Shown: positions 10,501-20,211, counted from the first letter of the stretch. The stretch is 55,737 nucleotides of DNA from Chrysochromulina tobinii (GCA_001275005.1 JWZX01003112.1:1-55737), one strand, 5' to 3'. The notes: generated by a model not told the origin, from the letters alone. Numbers and translations are program-made.

Positions 10501-11613
10501 GCTGCCCATGCTGGCCAGCTCCGTCTGATCGTCTCCCCATCCCGTCTCCACAGCCGTCTCGAGGTCCGCAGCAAAGGGCATCGCGCCCATGTCGCGCTCG
10601 CCAGCGCCGTCCTCCTCATCGTCGTCCGCGGCGGCGAGCGCAGCGCGATCCGCGAGCTTCGAGTCCACTTGATCAGTCCACTCGGCCTCGGGCAACAAAC
10701 GCACCGCCACGATGTCTCCGTCAATGGCGCGATTCAGCGCCTCGTCGCCGCGTAGCAAGATCGAAGTATGCCCCTTCAAGCTGCTCACGAAGACGGCACC
10801 CTGGCGCGAGTTGTGGCGCGAAATGTTGAGCTTGCCTTGATGAAGCTCGCCCGCCGTGAGCCCCGCCTGCAGCTGCGAGAGCGGCAGGTGCGCCACGTAC
10901 CGCACCGCACCCTTTTCCCTTTTCCCGCCGCCGCCGCCGCCGCCGCCGCCACTCTCCTCTCTCGAGCCCCCACCTCCTCCTCCGCCGCCGCCGCCGCCAT
11001 CGGCGGGCGCACTCGCGAGCACATCCATGAGCTCAGCCGCGTCGGCGCGCGCGCGCACGTGCTCATGGATGCTCTCGCACTTTAGCCCAGCGTCCCGCGC
11101 GAGCCGCCGGTTCTCTGCGTCGTTCGTCAGTAAGAGCACCTCGACTCCCGCCTCCTCCCCTAGCTGGGACTGGTACCATTGCGTGGCGACGCGGATGGCG
11201 CGGTCGTTGCGGTCATTGGGCGACTCGCCCGGCCGCCGCGCCACGAACGTCTCGCGGTGGAACTCGTTGCAGAAGACGTGGAAGCGACGCTGCTCGTCGG
11301 CGATGATCGAGCGCAGCCGCTTGTACACCGAGAGCTTGTTGTGACGCACCTCGTCGAGGACGGTCTGCAGCACGATCACGTCCGTAAGCGCCGGCCTCTC
11401 GAGCAGATCGATCTGGTGCAGCACCACGTTCGTGTCGAGCACATAGTAGCGCTCCGCGCCCTCGGAGAGCTTGGGCTCTAAGTCGGGTCCGTCGAGCTGT
11501 GGCGCGCCGGTGGGCAAGTCGTCGCGCAAATACGTCTGGCGCACGTGCGTCTTGACCGCGCCGCGCCGCGTGCGCTTGAGGAAGACCCGGTTCGCTGCGG
11601 AGGCGTGCTCCAT
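7529..11613 (-). CDS. DIS3: Exosome ribonuclease DIS3/RRP44
   Basis: Nine exons: 11613-10259, 10070-9887, 9750-9450, 9282-9124, 9037-8906, 8739-8300, 8147-7931, 7858-7706 and 7618-7529, about 1009 residues. The start ATG at 11613 gives [19 protein letters not shown] and TYLRDD as in other DIS3 proteins. Domains in order: PIN endonuclease ([17 protein letters not shown], catalytic Asp), a loop with Gly-rich tract, cold-shock domains, RNB exonuclease ([15 protein letters not shown] with the catalytic Asp cluster; [35 protein letters not shown]), and a C-terminal S1-like part ([16 protein letters not shown]). It is the catalytic 3'-5' subunit of the RNA exosome. Two oddities: a one-base excess in a C run at 9519-9522 breaks the frame inside RNB, and the first intron has a GC donor. 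Several introns are introner-like. Confidence 0.93.
7619..7705 (-). mobile_element. Introner-like element in DIS3 (last intron)
   Basis: 87 bp, phase 0. On the sense strand it contains TTGCATGCAAGTGCTCACCA followed by CGGCGCCC and CTCCCCAC. The exon end GACAAG|GTGCG is repeated as GACAAG|GTGCG at the acceptor, so intron 3' end and exon 3' end are identical. Confidence 0.85.
7859..7930 (-). mobile_element. Introner-like element in DIS3
   Basis: 72 bp, phase 0. Its first 27 bases (from GTGCGCGAGAATGGCGTCG) copy the start of the following exon. Then come GCATGCATGTGCTCACCACG, GCGCCC and CCTTCCCCACAG. Confidence 0.88.
8148..8299 (-). mobile_element. Two tandem introner-like units in DIS3
   Basis: Exactly 152 bp, two 76-bp units. 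Each starts GTACGCC and CGCTCCC, contains CTCAGCATGCA and GTGCTCACCACGGCGCC, and ends CCTTCCCCACAG. The same unit forms the intron at 1774-1849 in another gene. Phase 2, between Arg and the Tyr codon of SPIRRYA. The internal CCCCACAG|GTACGCC is a ready-made second acceptor and donor. Confidence 0.9.
8740..8905 (-). mobile_element. Two tandem introner-like units in DIS3
   Basis: 166 bp, two units of about 83 bp. Each unit begins with a copy of about 33 bases of the following exon (GTGCGCTTCGTGCTCGACTC onward). It continues GGCATGCAAGTGCTCAC, TACGGCGCGCC and CTCCCCACAG. The exon start therefore exists three times in a row. Confidence 0.9.
9038..9123 (-). repeat. DIS3 intron ending in a copy of the upstream exon
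   Basis: 86 bp, phase 0. After a few CTGATTGCGT and CTGAGTGCGT units, the last about 29 bases repeat the end of the upstream exon (GATCCGTCGCGGC through TGAACAG) with two mismatches. Confidence 0.85.
9283..9449 (-). repeat. DIS3 intron with short repeats
   Basis: Donor GACATG|GTACGC, acceptor CGTCCCCACAG|GTGCCC, 167 bp, phase 0. The sense strand contains CATTTCATATTCAC twice and GATTGCACCCGATGACGAT-type repeats. Only the 3' end resembles the introner tail. Confidence 0.75.
9751..9886 (-). other. DIS3 intron without an obvious array
   Basis: 136 bp, phase 0, GTGCGC to GGCAG. I see no introner core and only weak decamer content at its 3' end. Confidence 0.75.
10071..10258 (-). repeat. GC-AG intron in DIS3 with decamer-like repeats
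   Basis: Donor ATCAG|GCGAGC and acceptor GTTGAGCAG|C restore [13 protein letters not shown], matching the family pattern I-x-I-x-TRQA. The fill is GCATGCTGATGGCCCCGCGT-like units. No GT at the donor position keeps the frame. Confidence 0.7.
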
Positions 11614-11864
11614 GGAGCGCGCACGGCGTGAGCGTCTGGCCACGAGTCCGCAAGCGCCGGGCTCGTGTTTCGGCGCGTCCACGTCGTCGAAGAGCGGAAC
11701 AGTTTCGGGGCGCTGTGCTGGTTTGTTACAGTCCAAACTTTGAGTCTGTCGGCCTGCGGAAAAGAAGTTTCACGTTAACGTTGAATGTACATATCGCCAC
11801 TAAAAATTTATAAAAACTCCAGCAATTGAACTCCAGGCCACTAAGTCCCACTACCTTTCTCTTT

Positions 11865-12656
11865 TCAAAGCTCGACCGAGTGTTCCCCTCCTTCTCCGTG
11901 CATTTGCTGGACGCCGCCTCCGCGCACCGTGGCGCGCGTGATGGTGATGCGCTGCTTCGGCATCACGAAGATGCCTTCCTTGCGCGTCTCGACCTGTTCG
12001 AGGGCGGCCAACACCTCGTCGCCCTCCATCACCTTGCCAAACACGGTGTACTCATTGTCCAGGTGCGCCGCCCGCCCGAGCAGCATCGAGAACGAGGAGC
12101 CGCCGCTGTTGGGATCCTCTGTGCGCCCCATCGAGAGGATGCCGCGCACATGCCGGATCGATGTGAATTCCGCAGGCACGGTCTTCATCGCCTCGGTCGA
12201 GCACTCTTGCGAGAGCGTCTTGGTGACTGCTCCGGCATAGATCGACTGAATTTGCGCCACGAAGCCCTTGTCGACCCGAAAGATGTGGTCGGTGTCATAG
12301 CATCCCAGCCGGAAGAGCTTGGAGATGTGCGCCACCGTCACTGGAGCGGCATTGGGAAAGAATGCGAGCACGACCTTCCCGAAGCCTTCGATTTCGAGAG
12401 TAATGCGCTCATCGCCCAATTCCAGCAGCTTTGGGTCGACCGGCTTTGGGCACGAGTTGCACGCCACCGGGCAGCCCGTGTGCATGAACCCAGGGTTTTT
12501 GGAACACTCGCCAGACGTCGCCCAGTTTTTGCAGTTGTCATGCTCGTCAACGCAAGCCTCGTCGCACGCGGCGGTTGTGAGCACGGCGAAGAGGAGAGCG
12601 TACGCAAGACGTTGCGTGGGAGCCCGACGACCGACGACGGGAAAGCGGTCGCGCAT
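11865..12656 (-). CDS. Secreted cyclophilin-type peptidyl-prolyl isomerase with ShKT domain
   Basis: Single exon. I chose the ATG at 12656 because it gives a signal peptide (basic n-region, then LAYALLFAVLTTAAC); an ATG at 12803 would bury it. Residues about 33-68 form an ShKT six-Cys module (CDEACVDEHDNC, GECSKNPGFM, CPVACNSC). The cyclophilin fold follows: ITLEIEGFGKVVLAFFPNAAP, IFRVDKGFVAQIQ, RGILSMGRTEDPNSGGSSFS, DNEYTVFGKVMEGDEVL. Strongly conserved loop residues differ from the human CypA consensus: FVAQIQS replaces FMCQGGD. Activity may therefore be altered. It likely works in the secretory pathway. It diverges from the ATP-grasp gene with a 193-bp shared upstream region. Confidence 0.9.
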   Translation of the reverse strand: MRDRFPVVGRRAPTQRLAYALLFAVLTTAACDEACVDEHDNCKNWATSGECSKNPGFMHTGCPVACNSCPKPVDPKLLELGDERITLEIEGFGKVVLAFFPNAAPVTVAHISKLFRLGCYDTDHIFRVDKGFVAQIQSIYAGAVTKTLSQECSTEAMKTVPAEFTSIRHVRGILSMGRTEDPNSGGSSFSMLLGRAAHLDNEYTVFGKVMEGDEVLAALEQVETRKEGIFVMPKQRITITRATVRGGGVQQMHGEGGEHSVEL

Positions 12657-12849
12657 GTGGCTGCCTCTTTCGCCGACGGTCGGAGTCCGACTGACTCGCC
12701 ACGACTTGTGGAAGCCTCCAAACTTCTTGCGATGTGAATGCTGAAGCGGGAACAAGGCCAAGACGAGCTGTTTATGGTCTGAAGTCCGGAAAAAATTTCG
12801 CATCAAATTAGGCATTTAGACAATGGAGCAACTGTGCGTAATCACGTGA

Positions 12850-14091
12850 ATGCTCCTGGCCCTTGTCCTCACCATCGCTTATGGTCAGCATGAGGAGGAG
12901 GCTCAAACGCTGGAGCCGTATAAACTCTACTCCAACTTCGACATATCCCACTTGATACGGCCAGGGATGAGTTGGTACGAGCTGTTGGATATTCGTCAGC
13001 AGCTCCGGCGGCCGACCCTCTCATTCTATGTGGACAAGAGGCAGTACAAGGCTCGAATGACGGAGCTCGGCATCGACATTCCGCAGATATATCACGTCCA
13101 GAATGCGGACCCCGCTGCGGACGAGGCTACCTTCGAGAGCATCACGCAGAGCCTCGAGAACCTTCTCGCCGTGCAGAAGGACTACGTGGCCAAGCCGACG
13201 CATTTATCGTGCTCCGACCAAGTCTATGTGGTTAAAAATGGGTTGAACATCTACTCGAAGCTACACGCGCCCGTGCAGCCGCGCCTTGTCGCCGCCAACA
13301 TGACGATGGCGCTTCGCACACGCAGCAGTGTGTGGGGAGAGAGCTGGGCCTTGCACCACGTGCCTCCGGGCATCCTGATTGAGGAGCGCATCTCCGCAGG
13401 GGGCGACGACGACACCGCTGCCCTCGAGTTCAAGACGATCGTGATCTGGGGCCGCGTGTGGGCCTCCGAGGTCAAGCGAGGGACGGACACCCTGCAGATC
13501 TTGGGGCGAGATGGGCGTGGTTTGCAGGGCGAGGGGCAGCACCCCGACCTCGCTCAGGTGGAGTGGGCACGCGTGAGGTCTCTCGCCGAGCGGCTGGCCG
13601 TCCACACGGACTGCTTTCGTGTCGACATCTTTGTCGCCGAGGCGCTCGCCTCTCGCCGCTCGGGCCTCACGGCCATTGACGAAACACGCGCAGAGGAGGA
13701 GGAGGAGGAGGAGGAGGAGGAGGAGGAGGAGGAGAAAGAGGAGCAGCAGCACCAGCACCACCAGCACCACCAGCACCACCAGCAGCAACCTGAGCGTGCG
13801 CGCATCTCGAGGTATCTCGTGAGCGAGGTCGAGATCTTCATGACGCAAAGCCTGCCGCTGTTCAAGCAGGCCGCGGCGCTCTGGCTAGAGGGATACAGCC
13901 GACGCATCGAGCTCATCCCAAATGGGGATATTCGCGGACCTTATGCGAGCATGCAAGACCCGGAGCGCGAGCAAGAGCGCTCCCACTTTGCCACGCTGCG
14001 CGACCGCGAAGCCGAAGGGCTCGGCTGGGCGAACACGCTCGGCAGTGCTCGCACGTACGGCTCACTTGAGCCCTCCTTCAAACACCTGTAG
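12850..14091 (+). CDS. Secreted TupA-like ATP-grasp protein
   Basis: Single exon of 413 residues starting MLLALVLTIAYGQ, a likely signal peptide. The layout follows the TupA-like ATP-grasp family: DKRQYKARMTELGIDIPQIY near residue 63, a VLKPNH-like site written YVAKPTHLSCSDQVYVVKNG, and PPGILIEERISAGG. Then come FKTIVIWGRVWASEV and FRVDIFVA. Known members ligate amino acids in bacterial teichuronopeptide synthesis or modify glycans. The substrate here is unknown. Residues about 280-315 are a pure Glu run (GAG)n followed by Gln/His repeats, a low-complexity insertion between conserved blocks. Confidence 0.68.
   Translation: MLLALVLTIAYGQHEEEAQTLEPYKLYSNFDISHLIRPGMSWYELLDIRQQLRRPTLSFYVDKRQYKARMTELGIDIPQIYHVQNADPAADEATFESITQSLENLLAVQKDYVAKPTHLSCSDQVYVVKNGLNIYSKLHAPVQPRLVAANMTMALRTRSSVWGESWALHHVPPGILIEERISAGGDDDTAALEFKTIVIWGRVWASEVKRGTDTLQILGRDGRGLQGEGQHPDLAQVEWARVRSLAERLAVHTDCFRVDIFVAEALASRRSGLTAIDETRAEEEEEEEEEEEEEEKEEQQHQHHQHHQHHQQQPERARISRYLVSEVEIFMTQSLPLFKQAAALWLEGYSRRIELIPNGDIRGPYASMQDPEREQERSHFATLRDREAEGLGWANTLGSARTYGSLEPSFKHL
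13692..13785 (+). repeat. Coding GAG and CAC/CAG trinucleotide runs
   Basis: About 14 consecutive Glu codons followed by mixed Gln/His codons, inside the ATP-grasp gene. The frame is maintained. Confidence 0.9.
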
Positions 14092-14245
14092 TCATACCAT
14101 TCTCGAGTGACGAGACAAAAGACAAAAGTAAAATGCAGCAAATTCAAAAGGTGCTCATGAACTTTCGCCGAGACGACGCGTGCAAGTTTGTCTCGTGGGG
14201 AGCCCACGTGTGTCGTGATAATGGTCGACGTGAACAGCGGACGCA

Positions 14246-15373
14246 ATGGATGCCACGGAGCGGTGGCGGTCGAGATGCGAGGCTTCCGGTCTCGGCTACC
14301 TGCTGCAGCTGCGCTCACGCCAGTCGCACGAGTTGCCGGCCGCGCTCTTCGACGGCCTCAGCCTTTCTTCGGCTGGGATTGGCCATGAATCATGCGACAG
14401 AGGTGCAGGCAAGGCCATTGATGATTACATCCAGATGGCAAAGGCACTCTCCGACGATGTATTCGCTCCCCTCGCACGTACACGCTGTTCTGGTTGCGGC
14501 CGCTCGCAGCGATGGTACTGCAGCCGCTGTGAGATGTGGATGGACAATGTGCCTGAAGCCCATCGCCAACCGCTCGTGCTCCCCTTCCAAGTGACGGTGA
14601 TTGTCCGTGACGCGATCGAGGACTCGACCGGTATACATGCCGCAGCCCTGGCTACTCCGGTCGTCGTCCGTCACTTCCCGCACGGCCTTCGAAATGACGT
14701 GGCCACGACAGGTAGCGACGAGCCTTGGATCCGATTCGACGCGTCCTCGGTCGTGCTGTACCCGTCCCCAGGCAGCATGACGGTCGCGGAGCTCGTGGAG
14801 GAGCTGTGCCACACGGCCGAGGCCTCGAGGGTTGCTGGGGCTGCCGAAGCCGCCGAGAGTGAGCGAGAGATGCTGAGCCAGCCTCGACCAACGCCTCTGT
14901 GCACGATCATCGTGGTCGATAGCAAATGGCATAACGATGGTGCGGTCCTAGAGCATCCGTCCATCCGCGGTCTTCGTCGCGTTCGGCTGGAGTACCCGCC
15001 GGACACGTCGCGTATCTGGCGCAGCCACGCAAGGGCGACCGCTGGCTGCCTGAGTACGATCGAGGCCCTCTACTGCTTCGCCCGAGAGTTCAGTAGCTGC
15101 TCACGACGGCGCCAAACGGATCTTCCAAATTTGGGACTTCCGGCACCTCCCAATTCGGATACGAGCCTCTCCTGCTGCGGATACGAGCCTCTCCTGCTCC
15201 TCTTTGCGCTCATACACCATCGAATCGCCTCGCAGACGCGGGCGGGCGATCAAGCTCCGTTCGAGCCCGCTCGGAAGGCCGCTGCCTTGGCGCACCGCAA
15301 GCTCTCTGCGGCGAAGGGTTCGCGCGCCGCTCCCATGGCTGCGCAGGCTGAGGTGGCGCAGCCGGCCGTATAG
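14246..15373 (+). CDS. DTWD1-like tRNA-uridine aminocarboxypropyltransferase
   Basis: Single exon of 375 residues. The N-terminal part has a Cys knuckle (CSGCGRSQRWYCSRCEMWM), then PFQVTVIVRDAIEDSTGIHA, VVLYPSPGSMTVAEL, IIVVDSKWHN and RGLRRVRLEY. LSTIEALYCF completes the DTW-domain order. The family makes acp3U in tRNA using the aminocarboxypropyl group of AdoMet. The family motif DSTW reads DSKW here, a substitution at a normally conserved Thr that could affect activity. The C-terminal about 90 residues, including CCGYEPLLLLF, are not family-like. An upstream ATG context was not needed, since homology starts after residue 20. Confidence 0.82.
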   Translation: MDATERWRSRCEASGLGYLLQLRSRQSHELPAALFDGLSLSSAGIGHESCDRGAGKAIDDYIQMAKALSDDVFAPLARTRCSGCGRSQRWYCSRCEMWMDNVPEAHRQPLVLPFQVTVIVRDAIEDSTGIHAAALATPVVVRHFPHGLRNDVATTGSDEPWIRFDASSVVLYPSPGSMTVAELVEELCHTAEASRVAGAAEAAESEREMLSQPRPTPLCTIIVVDSKWHNDGAVLEHPSIRGLRRVRLEYPPDTSRIWRSHARATAGCLSTIEALYCFAREFSSCSRRRQTDLPNLGLPAPPNSDTSLSCCGYEPLLLLFALIHHRIASQTRAGDQAPFEPARKAAALAHRKLSAAKGSRAAPMAAQAEVAQPAV

Positions 15374-15627
15374 GTTGACGTGAGGTTCGTGAGCGGCACC
15401 CGACTTAGTAACGCGACGGTAGCCGGTCCACCTCCTATTTGTAGGTTAGATAAGTTTTCTAAGTTAAGCACTTAACGCGGTTATGAAAGGCAGAGGGAGC
15501 GAGAGACGAGTTCCGAATCCACTAAGTCGATATACAACCGTAGTCGTCGTTGACGAACCGTGATTGACGAGATCCAATCGGGGGGATCCGAAAATCGGAA
15601 ACGAAACCCAATCGGTTCCAGACTCCA
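15374..15627. other. Intergenic
   Basis: I see nothing recognisable. AAGTTTTCTAAGTTAAGCAC is a small AT-rich patch after DTWD1. Confidence 0.6.
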
Positions 15628-16266
15628 ATGGTTGCCCTCATGCCGGACGCGTTCGACAGAAAACTCAGGATGCCGATCGCACAGGTCATGCCGATCGCAC
15701 AGGTCACTATGATCGAGCTCCTCCACGCGCTCGACGCCGCGCTGCACGGTGGCGAGCCACTCACTGAGATCGAGTATCGAACAATTAGGATCGCGATACA
15801 AGCGGGCAACAAAAGAACCGAGAGGAGCACACTCCCCGCAATCCAGGCGGCATGCCGTCGCCTCTGCAGACCTCAACAATTCCCGTCCGCTGAAAGTGCG
15901 GCGGCCGCCAGCGGCAGCAAGGCGCCCCGATGCACCTTCTGGGTGACTAAGATACAGAAATGTATCGCCGACGAGACAGGAGGTACTGCCACCGCGATTT
16001 GCAGACCTCAACAATTCCCGTCCTCTGCGAGTGCGGCGGCCGCCAACGGCTGCAAGGCGCCCTGGTGCACCTTCTGGTTGACCAAGCTTCGAAAATGCAT
16101 CGCCGACGAGACGGGGGATACTGCCACCGCGATATCGGACGGACGGACTGGCGGCGCCGGTAGCTCATCCGCCCCCCCCAAGGCGTGCTCGCAAGAGGAA
16201 GTCGCAGCACTCGATGGGCTCATCTCACTCGGCGAGAGGGGTAGTAATGTCCCTCGCACTCGATGA
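15628..16266 (+). CDS. Hypothetical protein with two 45-residue Cys repeats
   Basis: I do not recognise this 212-residue protein. It contains two tandem copies of a 45-residue unit (near 15866-16000 and 16001-16135). The shared pattern is CRPQQFPS, a short Ala/Gly stretch, KAP-x-CTFW-x-TK, KCIADETG and TAT. Differences between the copies include synonymous third-base changes (TGT/TGC, ACA/ACG, GGA/GGG), which supports this strand and frame. The C-terminus has EEVAALDGLISLGERGS. A 177-residue frame on the other strand (15481-16014) overlaps but shows no such codon pattern. The number of exons is uncertain. Confidence 0.45.
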   Translation: MVALMPDAFDRKLRMPIAQVMPIAQVTMIELLHALDAALHGGEPLTEIEYRTIRIAIQAGNKRTERSTLPAIQAACRRLCRPQQFPSAESAAAASGSKAPRCTFWVTKIQKCIADETGGTATAICRPQQFPSSASAAAANGCKAPWCTFWLTKLRKCIADETGDTATAISDGRTGGAGSSSAPPKACSQEEVAALDGLISLGERGSNVPRTR

Positions 16267-16543
16267 CGTATGTGTGCAGGTATGCAGGTCTTACGCCACG
16301 CGCCTAGAACGGCTAACCGCCCACCGCCCCACCAGGAGGTGTTTCGCCGGCTAATCAAGATAGACGAACAACGACTCAGGCATAATAAAGTATATGTTAC
16401 GTTATCGCGATAGTGAAACTCAAACTGCCGACTCCCCCGTCCAGCCCCAGGCGCGCCTCGTGCGCGCGAAACGACATGACACATGTAACATCGAACACGG
16501 AAAAGTGCGGTCCACGGCTCCACGCGGGAATAACCGTCGCGTC
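16267..16543. other. Intergenic between convergent genes
   Basis: No gene or repeat that I can support. Confidence 0.6.
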
Positions 16544-19500
16544 TCAAGCATGGAATATGGAAAACCGTTGTCGGGGTTGCGCTCCGTCTACGCTGCTCGC
16601 CGTCGAGGGCGCCGTCGCGGGCGCCGTCGCCTGCTCGCCCTGCTGCACGCCTCTCAAGGACTGCCGGTGGCGCAGACCCTGAAGGACCTCCTCGCGCGGC
16701 ACCCCCGCGGCGATCAACTCAACCGCGTCGGGGTGGCTCGCAAGCAGTTGGTCATCGAGCGCCGTACCGAGCACTCCGTTCACGGCTTCACCGAAGGCCG
16801 ACGGCGGCGGCCGCCGCTTCTGCTTGGGCCTCTCGCTGCCGTCCTCATCGGCGACGCGCGCCGAGCGAGGCTGTCCCGGCGGGTCAGAGCGGAAGCTCAC
16901 GACGGGCGTTCGTTTGGAGGCGGCGTCGGTGCCCATGGCCGCCACGAGCGCCTTGCCCCTGGTCTCGTTGCCGCTTTGGCCAGTGCCGCTTTGGACGGTG
17001 ACGCGGCGCGGGATGGCGCCGCCCGCAATAGAGCCATCCGAGTTGGCGTCAGCGATGATGCGAAGCTTGCGGACGGCACGGCCAGCACCCTCCTTCCACA
17101 ACTTGGCCGCGGCCATGCCCTCCGTACAATCGACGTCGTCGACTGCGAGGATGAGGTCGCCCGCGTGCAATCCCGCCTTGGACGCCGGCGAGTTAGGCTC
17201 CACAGCAGTCACCTTGTTGAATTCGTTCACGGTCAAGCCGACCATTTCGTTCGGTTTCAGTTGCAGCGTGAGGCTCTTCTCGAGCCCTACGCACGTATTG
17301 GACCGTTGGAACATGCTGGCGCGTGAGCCCGATTTGGGCAGCCAGGGACGCACCCTGTCCGCGTGGACTTGGAATTGGGAGCCCGCCCCCAATAATTGGA
17401 CGACGTACATGTTCGTGGCGGGATCGAAGGCGTCGACGACGGCGCGCTTCTCGTCGCCGCCACTGCGCGTCACCAGGACGGTGCTGCCTACCTGCGGCCC
17501 TGCGGGGCGCACCTTGTCAGCGGTTGCGGACACGAGGATCCCCGTGCCCTCGAGAAGAATGTTGTAGCGATTGGTCACCTTGTCAAAGTCTTGGACGATG
17601 CCGCGCTTCTCGTCGCCATTGCTGCGCGTCACGATGATCGTTGCCTGGGTGGCCGGGCGCATCTCCCTGTCCCTGCACTGCTTAAGCTTCCCGGAGCCGA
17701 TCCTATCGAGATCCACCATGTAGTAGTTCTTGGACGCATCGTACTGCGTCACAAAGGCGATGCACTCGTCCCCGCTGCTGCGCTTCACGTACACCCTGTC
17801 GCCGACCTTGTATGCCGGCCCGGGCGCACGCGGCGGCGCCAGAGTCCTCGGCTCATCGGGATTGGAACTTGGCTGGCGCGACGAGGTCGGCCCGAAGAGG
17901 TTCCTTGTAGACCCTCCGAAGAAGTTCACGCGGCTCATGCCCAAATTAGGCAGTCGAGGAGTGCCGCGCGAGCTCTCGCCGCCAGATCGCGATCTCATCG
18001 AGGCGCGAGATCGGAGCTGGCCGATGAGGGCCGCGCGCTGCGCGCGTAGCCGCGCGGCCGTCGCCTCGAGCGACTTTTGGTTCCGGCGCTGCTCGCGGCG
18101 CACGAGGATCTGCACGAGCACGATGAAGGTGGCCGAGGCGATGAAGGGGATGGCAGTGATGAAGAGCAAGCGCAGCCATCCGGACGTGTTTCGGCTTTGG
18201 ATGCAGAGCGGTTCTCCATTAGCGAGAGGCTCGTAGGCGCCCTCGCAGGTCGGGTACCTGATGAGGGAGGTCATCATGGACAATCAGGGTCACTCAGGGT
18301 GGATCGGGTACCTGATGAGGGAGGTCATCAACGGCAATCAGGGTCACTCAGGGAGGATCGGGTACCTGATGAGGGAGGTCATCAACGGTAATCAGGGTCA
18401 CTCAGGGAGGATCGGGTACCTGATGAGGGAGGTCATCATGGACAATCAGGGTCACTCAGGGTGGATCGGGTACCTGATGAGGGAGGTGATCATGAAGGCA
18501 ATCGGTCGCAATCCTCCTGATGAGGAAGGCAATCGGTCGCAATCCTCCTGATGAGGAAGGCAATCGGTCGCAATCCTCCTGATGAGGAAGGCAATCGGTC
18601 GCAATCCTCAGCGGCAATTGCGTACAGAAAGTTGAGCCCTTCGAGGTCGTCGACCGAGAGGCACGTGCGAACACGGTGAAGCGACCTCGAAAACATGATG
18701 GATTCGGTGACGACCTCCACCGTCGTCGCGGCCAACCGCACGTGGTCGAGCGGATAGGAACAAGTCGTTGCGTTCATCCTCTGATTGGCCTTTAGGTTGT
18801 GTCGAGACTCCACGTCGGGGTGGTGGAAGCCAAGCACGTGGCCCACCTCGTGTGCGATCGCGGACTCGAAGCCGTGGCATTCCCAACAAGGTGTGAAGAT
18901 GCGGTAATAGAACATCGGTGCGAAGATGATGAAGAAGATCGCCAAGAGCAGTGGGATTGTGGGCATGACGGACACGTACTCCATCACCGCCGTGCACCGA
19001 CGGCTGCCGCACGTCAGATGCTCCTCGCTGCCGTGAGAGTTGACCGCCATCGACGAGCCTCCTTGGTTCAGCCCGGACAGGAGGTTCCGGAACGTCTTCG
19101 AGAGTTCCAAGTTCTTCGACGGGGATCCGGCCGCCGTTGCGAGCCTGGCGGGCTTCATCGTGAACATCAGATTGCTCGACGGGCCGGCGGGTGGCGACGG
19201 CGGCGGCGAGATCGAGATCGAGCTCAGAGGGCTGCTCGAGCCGGCAGGTGGCGATGGCGGCGGCGAGGCAGCGCGCGCCGGCTCGTGCTGCGCCTTCCTC
19301 TCCCTCATCGACGTTCGCGAAGCAGCATCGAGCTCGCCAATCTCGGACTCGTCCGTCCCTTTCGGGAGGCAGCACGCGGCGGTAAGGCTCATAAGCCCGA
19401 GGTAGAGCACGTAGAGCACGGCCAAGCAGAAGAGCACGCCGCACACGATCCGCGCGATCAGCACCACGTCCACGTCCTCGCCCTGCCACATGTGGAAGTA

Positions 19501-20211
19501 CCAGCAAAAGGTCGAATCAAGATACCAGCAGAGCTCTCCTGCCGACGCGGGCGCGCGCACGTGGATGACTGCGCCGCTGATCTCGAAGCCCACGGCCATG
19601 CGCTCCCCGGCCGTAGTATACACGCGCCCGGCTCGGTGGGACGTCACCGCCAGCGCCGCCTGGTTGGAGTTTGTGCTCGTGCCAGGTGCGCCCTCAATAC
19701 TGGCGACGATAAAGATCTCGGCGTACGCGCAGCCGCTCGTCGTGTTCACGTCGGCGCACTGGTCGCTGACATCGCGAAAGTAGATGGTGCGGTGGTTCAC
19801 CGCCCACGTGTCGAGCGCGCGCTTGATCACGTCCCGCAACTCCTCGCACGTCAGGAAAGTGGTCTCCTGCGCGTTTCCCGTCGGATTCTCCTCGGGGAAG
19901 AGGTGCAGCATTCTGCGGCACAGGTCACGATGAATGGCGAAGGTGATCCCCCCTGACAGCCCGTTGGTTGTTGGCGCATATGCTGCAGGTTCGTTCACGC
20001 CCGCGTTTGAGACTGAGCCTGTGGTCGCAGGAGGCGTATGGCCCCAACGAATCGCCACAGTATCCAGGCGAAAGCTGGAAGGGCCCCTCCACTGCGCGTT
20101 GGCACTATTGTAATACCCCGGGTTGTCGGCAGTGCTGTACCGCGCAGATGGCGAAGTGATCACCCATCCTGAGCACTGTAGCACCGCAAGAAGAAGAGGA
20201 CCGCCCAGCAT
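16544..20211 (-). CDS. Membrane metzincin-type metalloprotease with SH3/Tudor-like repeats and PDZ domain
   Basis: Two exons (20211-18626 and 18257-16544) joined in phase 2 as LNFLYPTCEGAYEPL, 1099 residues. The ATG at 20211 gives a signal peptide (MLGGPLLLAVLQCSGWV). A metzincin N-lobe follows (ELRDVIKRALDTWAV, CWYLDSTFCWYF). Two hydrophobic segments (ARIVCGVLFCLAVLYVLYLG and IPLLLAIFFIIFAPMFYY) flank a Ser/Pro-rich loop. Only then comes the zinc motif HEVGHVLGFHH, with Met-turn SIMFS. After a third membrane segment (LLFITAIPFIASATFIVLV) there are three VGDRVYVKRSSGDE-like repeats that resemble SH3/Tudor barrels. A PDZ domain (VTAVEPNSPASKAGLHAGD) and a disordered tail end the protein. It is probably a surface or endomembrane protease with a cytosolic scaffold. 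Substrates are unknown. Confidence 0.8.
18258..18625 (-). repeat. Metalloprotease intron with four decoy acceptor/exon-start copies
   Basis: 368 bp, phase 2. The true acceptor CTCATCAG|GTACCCGA is followed upstream by four more copies of CTCATCAGGTACCCGATCC (near 18306, 18359, 18414 and 18467), spaced about 53 bp. The 5' part holds about three GGATTGCGACCGATTGCC units. Confidence 0.85.

Noticed and set aside
18258-18625. CRISPR-like or satellite array of about 53-bp repeats
   Set aside because: Each repeat contains the intron acceptor and next exon start, there are no variable spacers, and the array is inside an intron.
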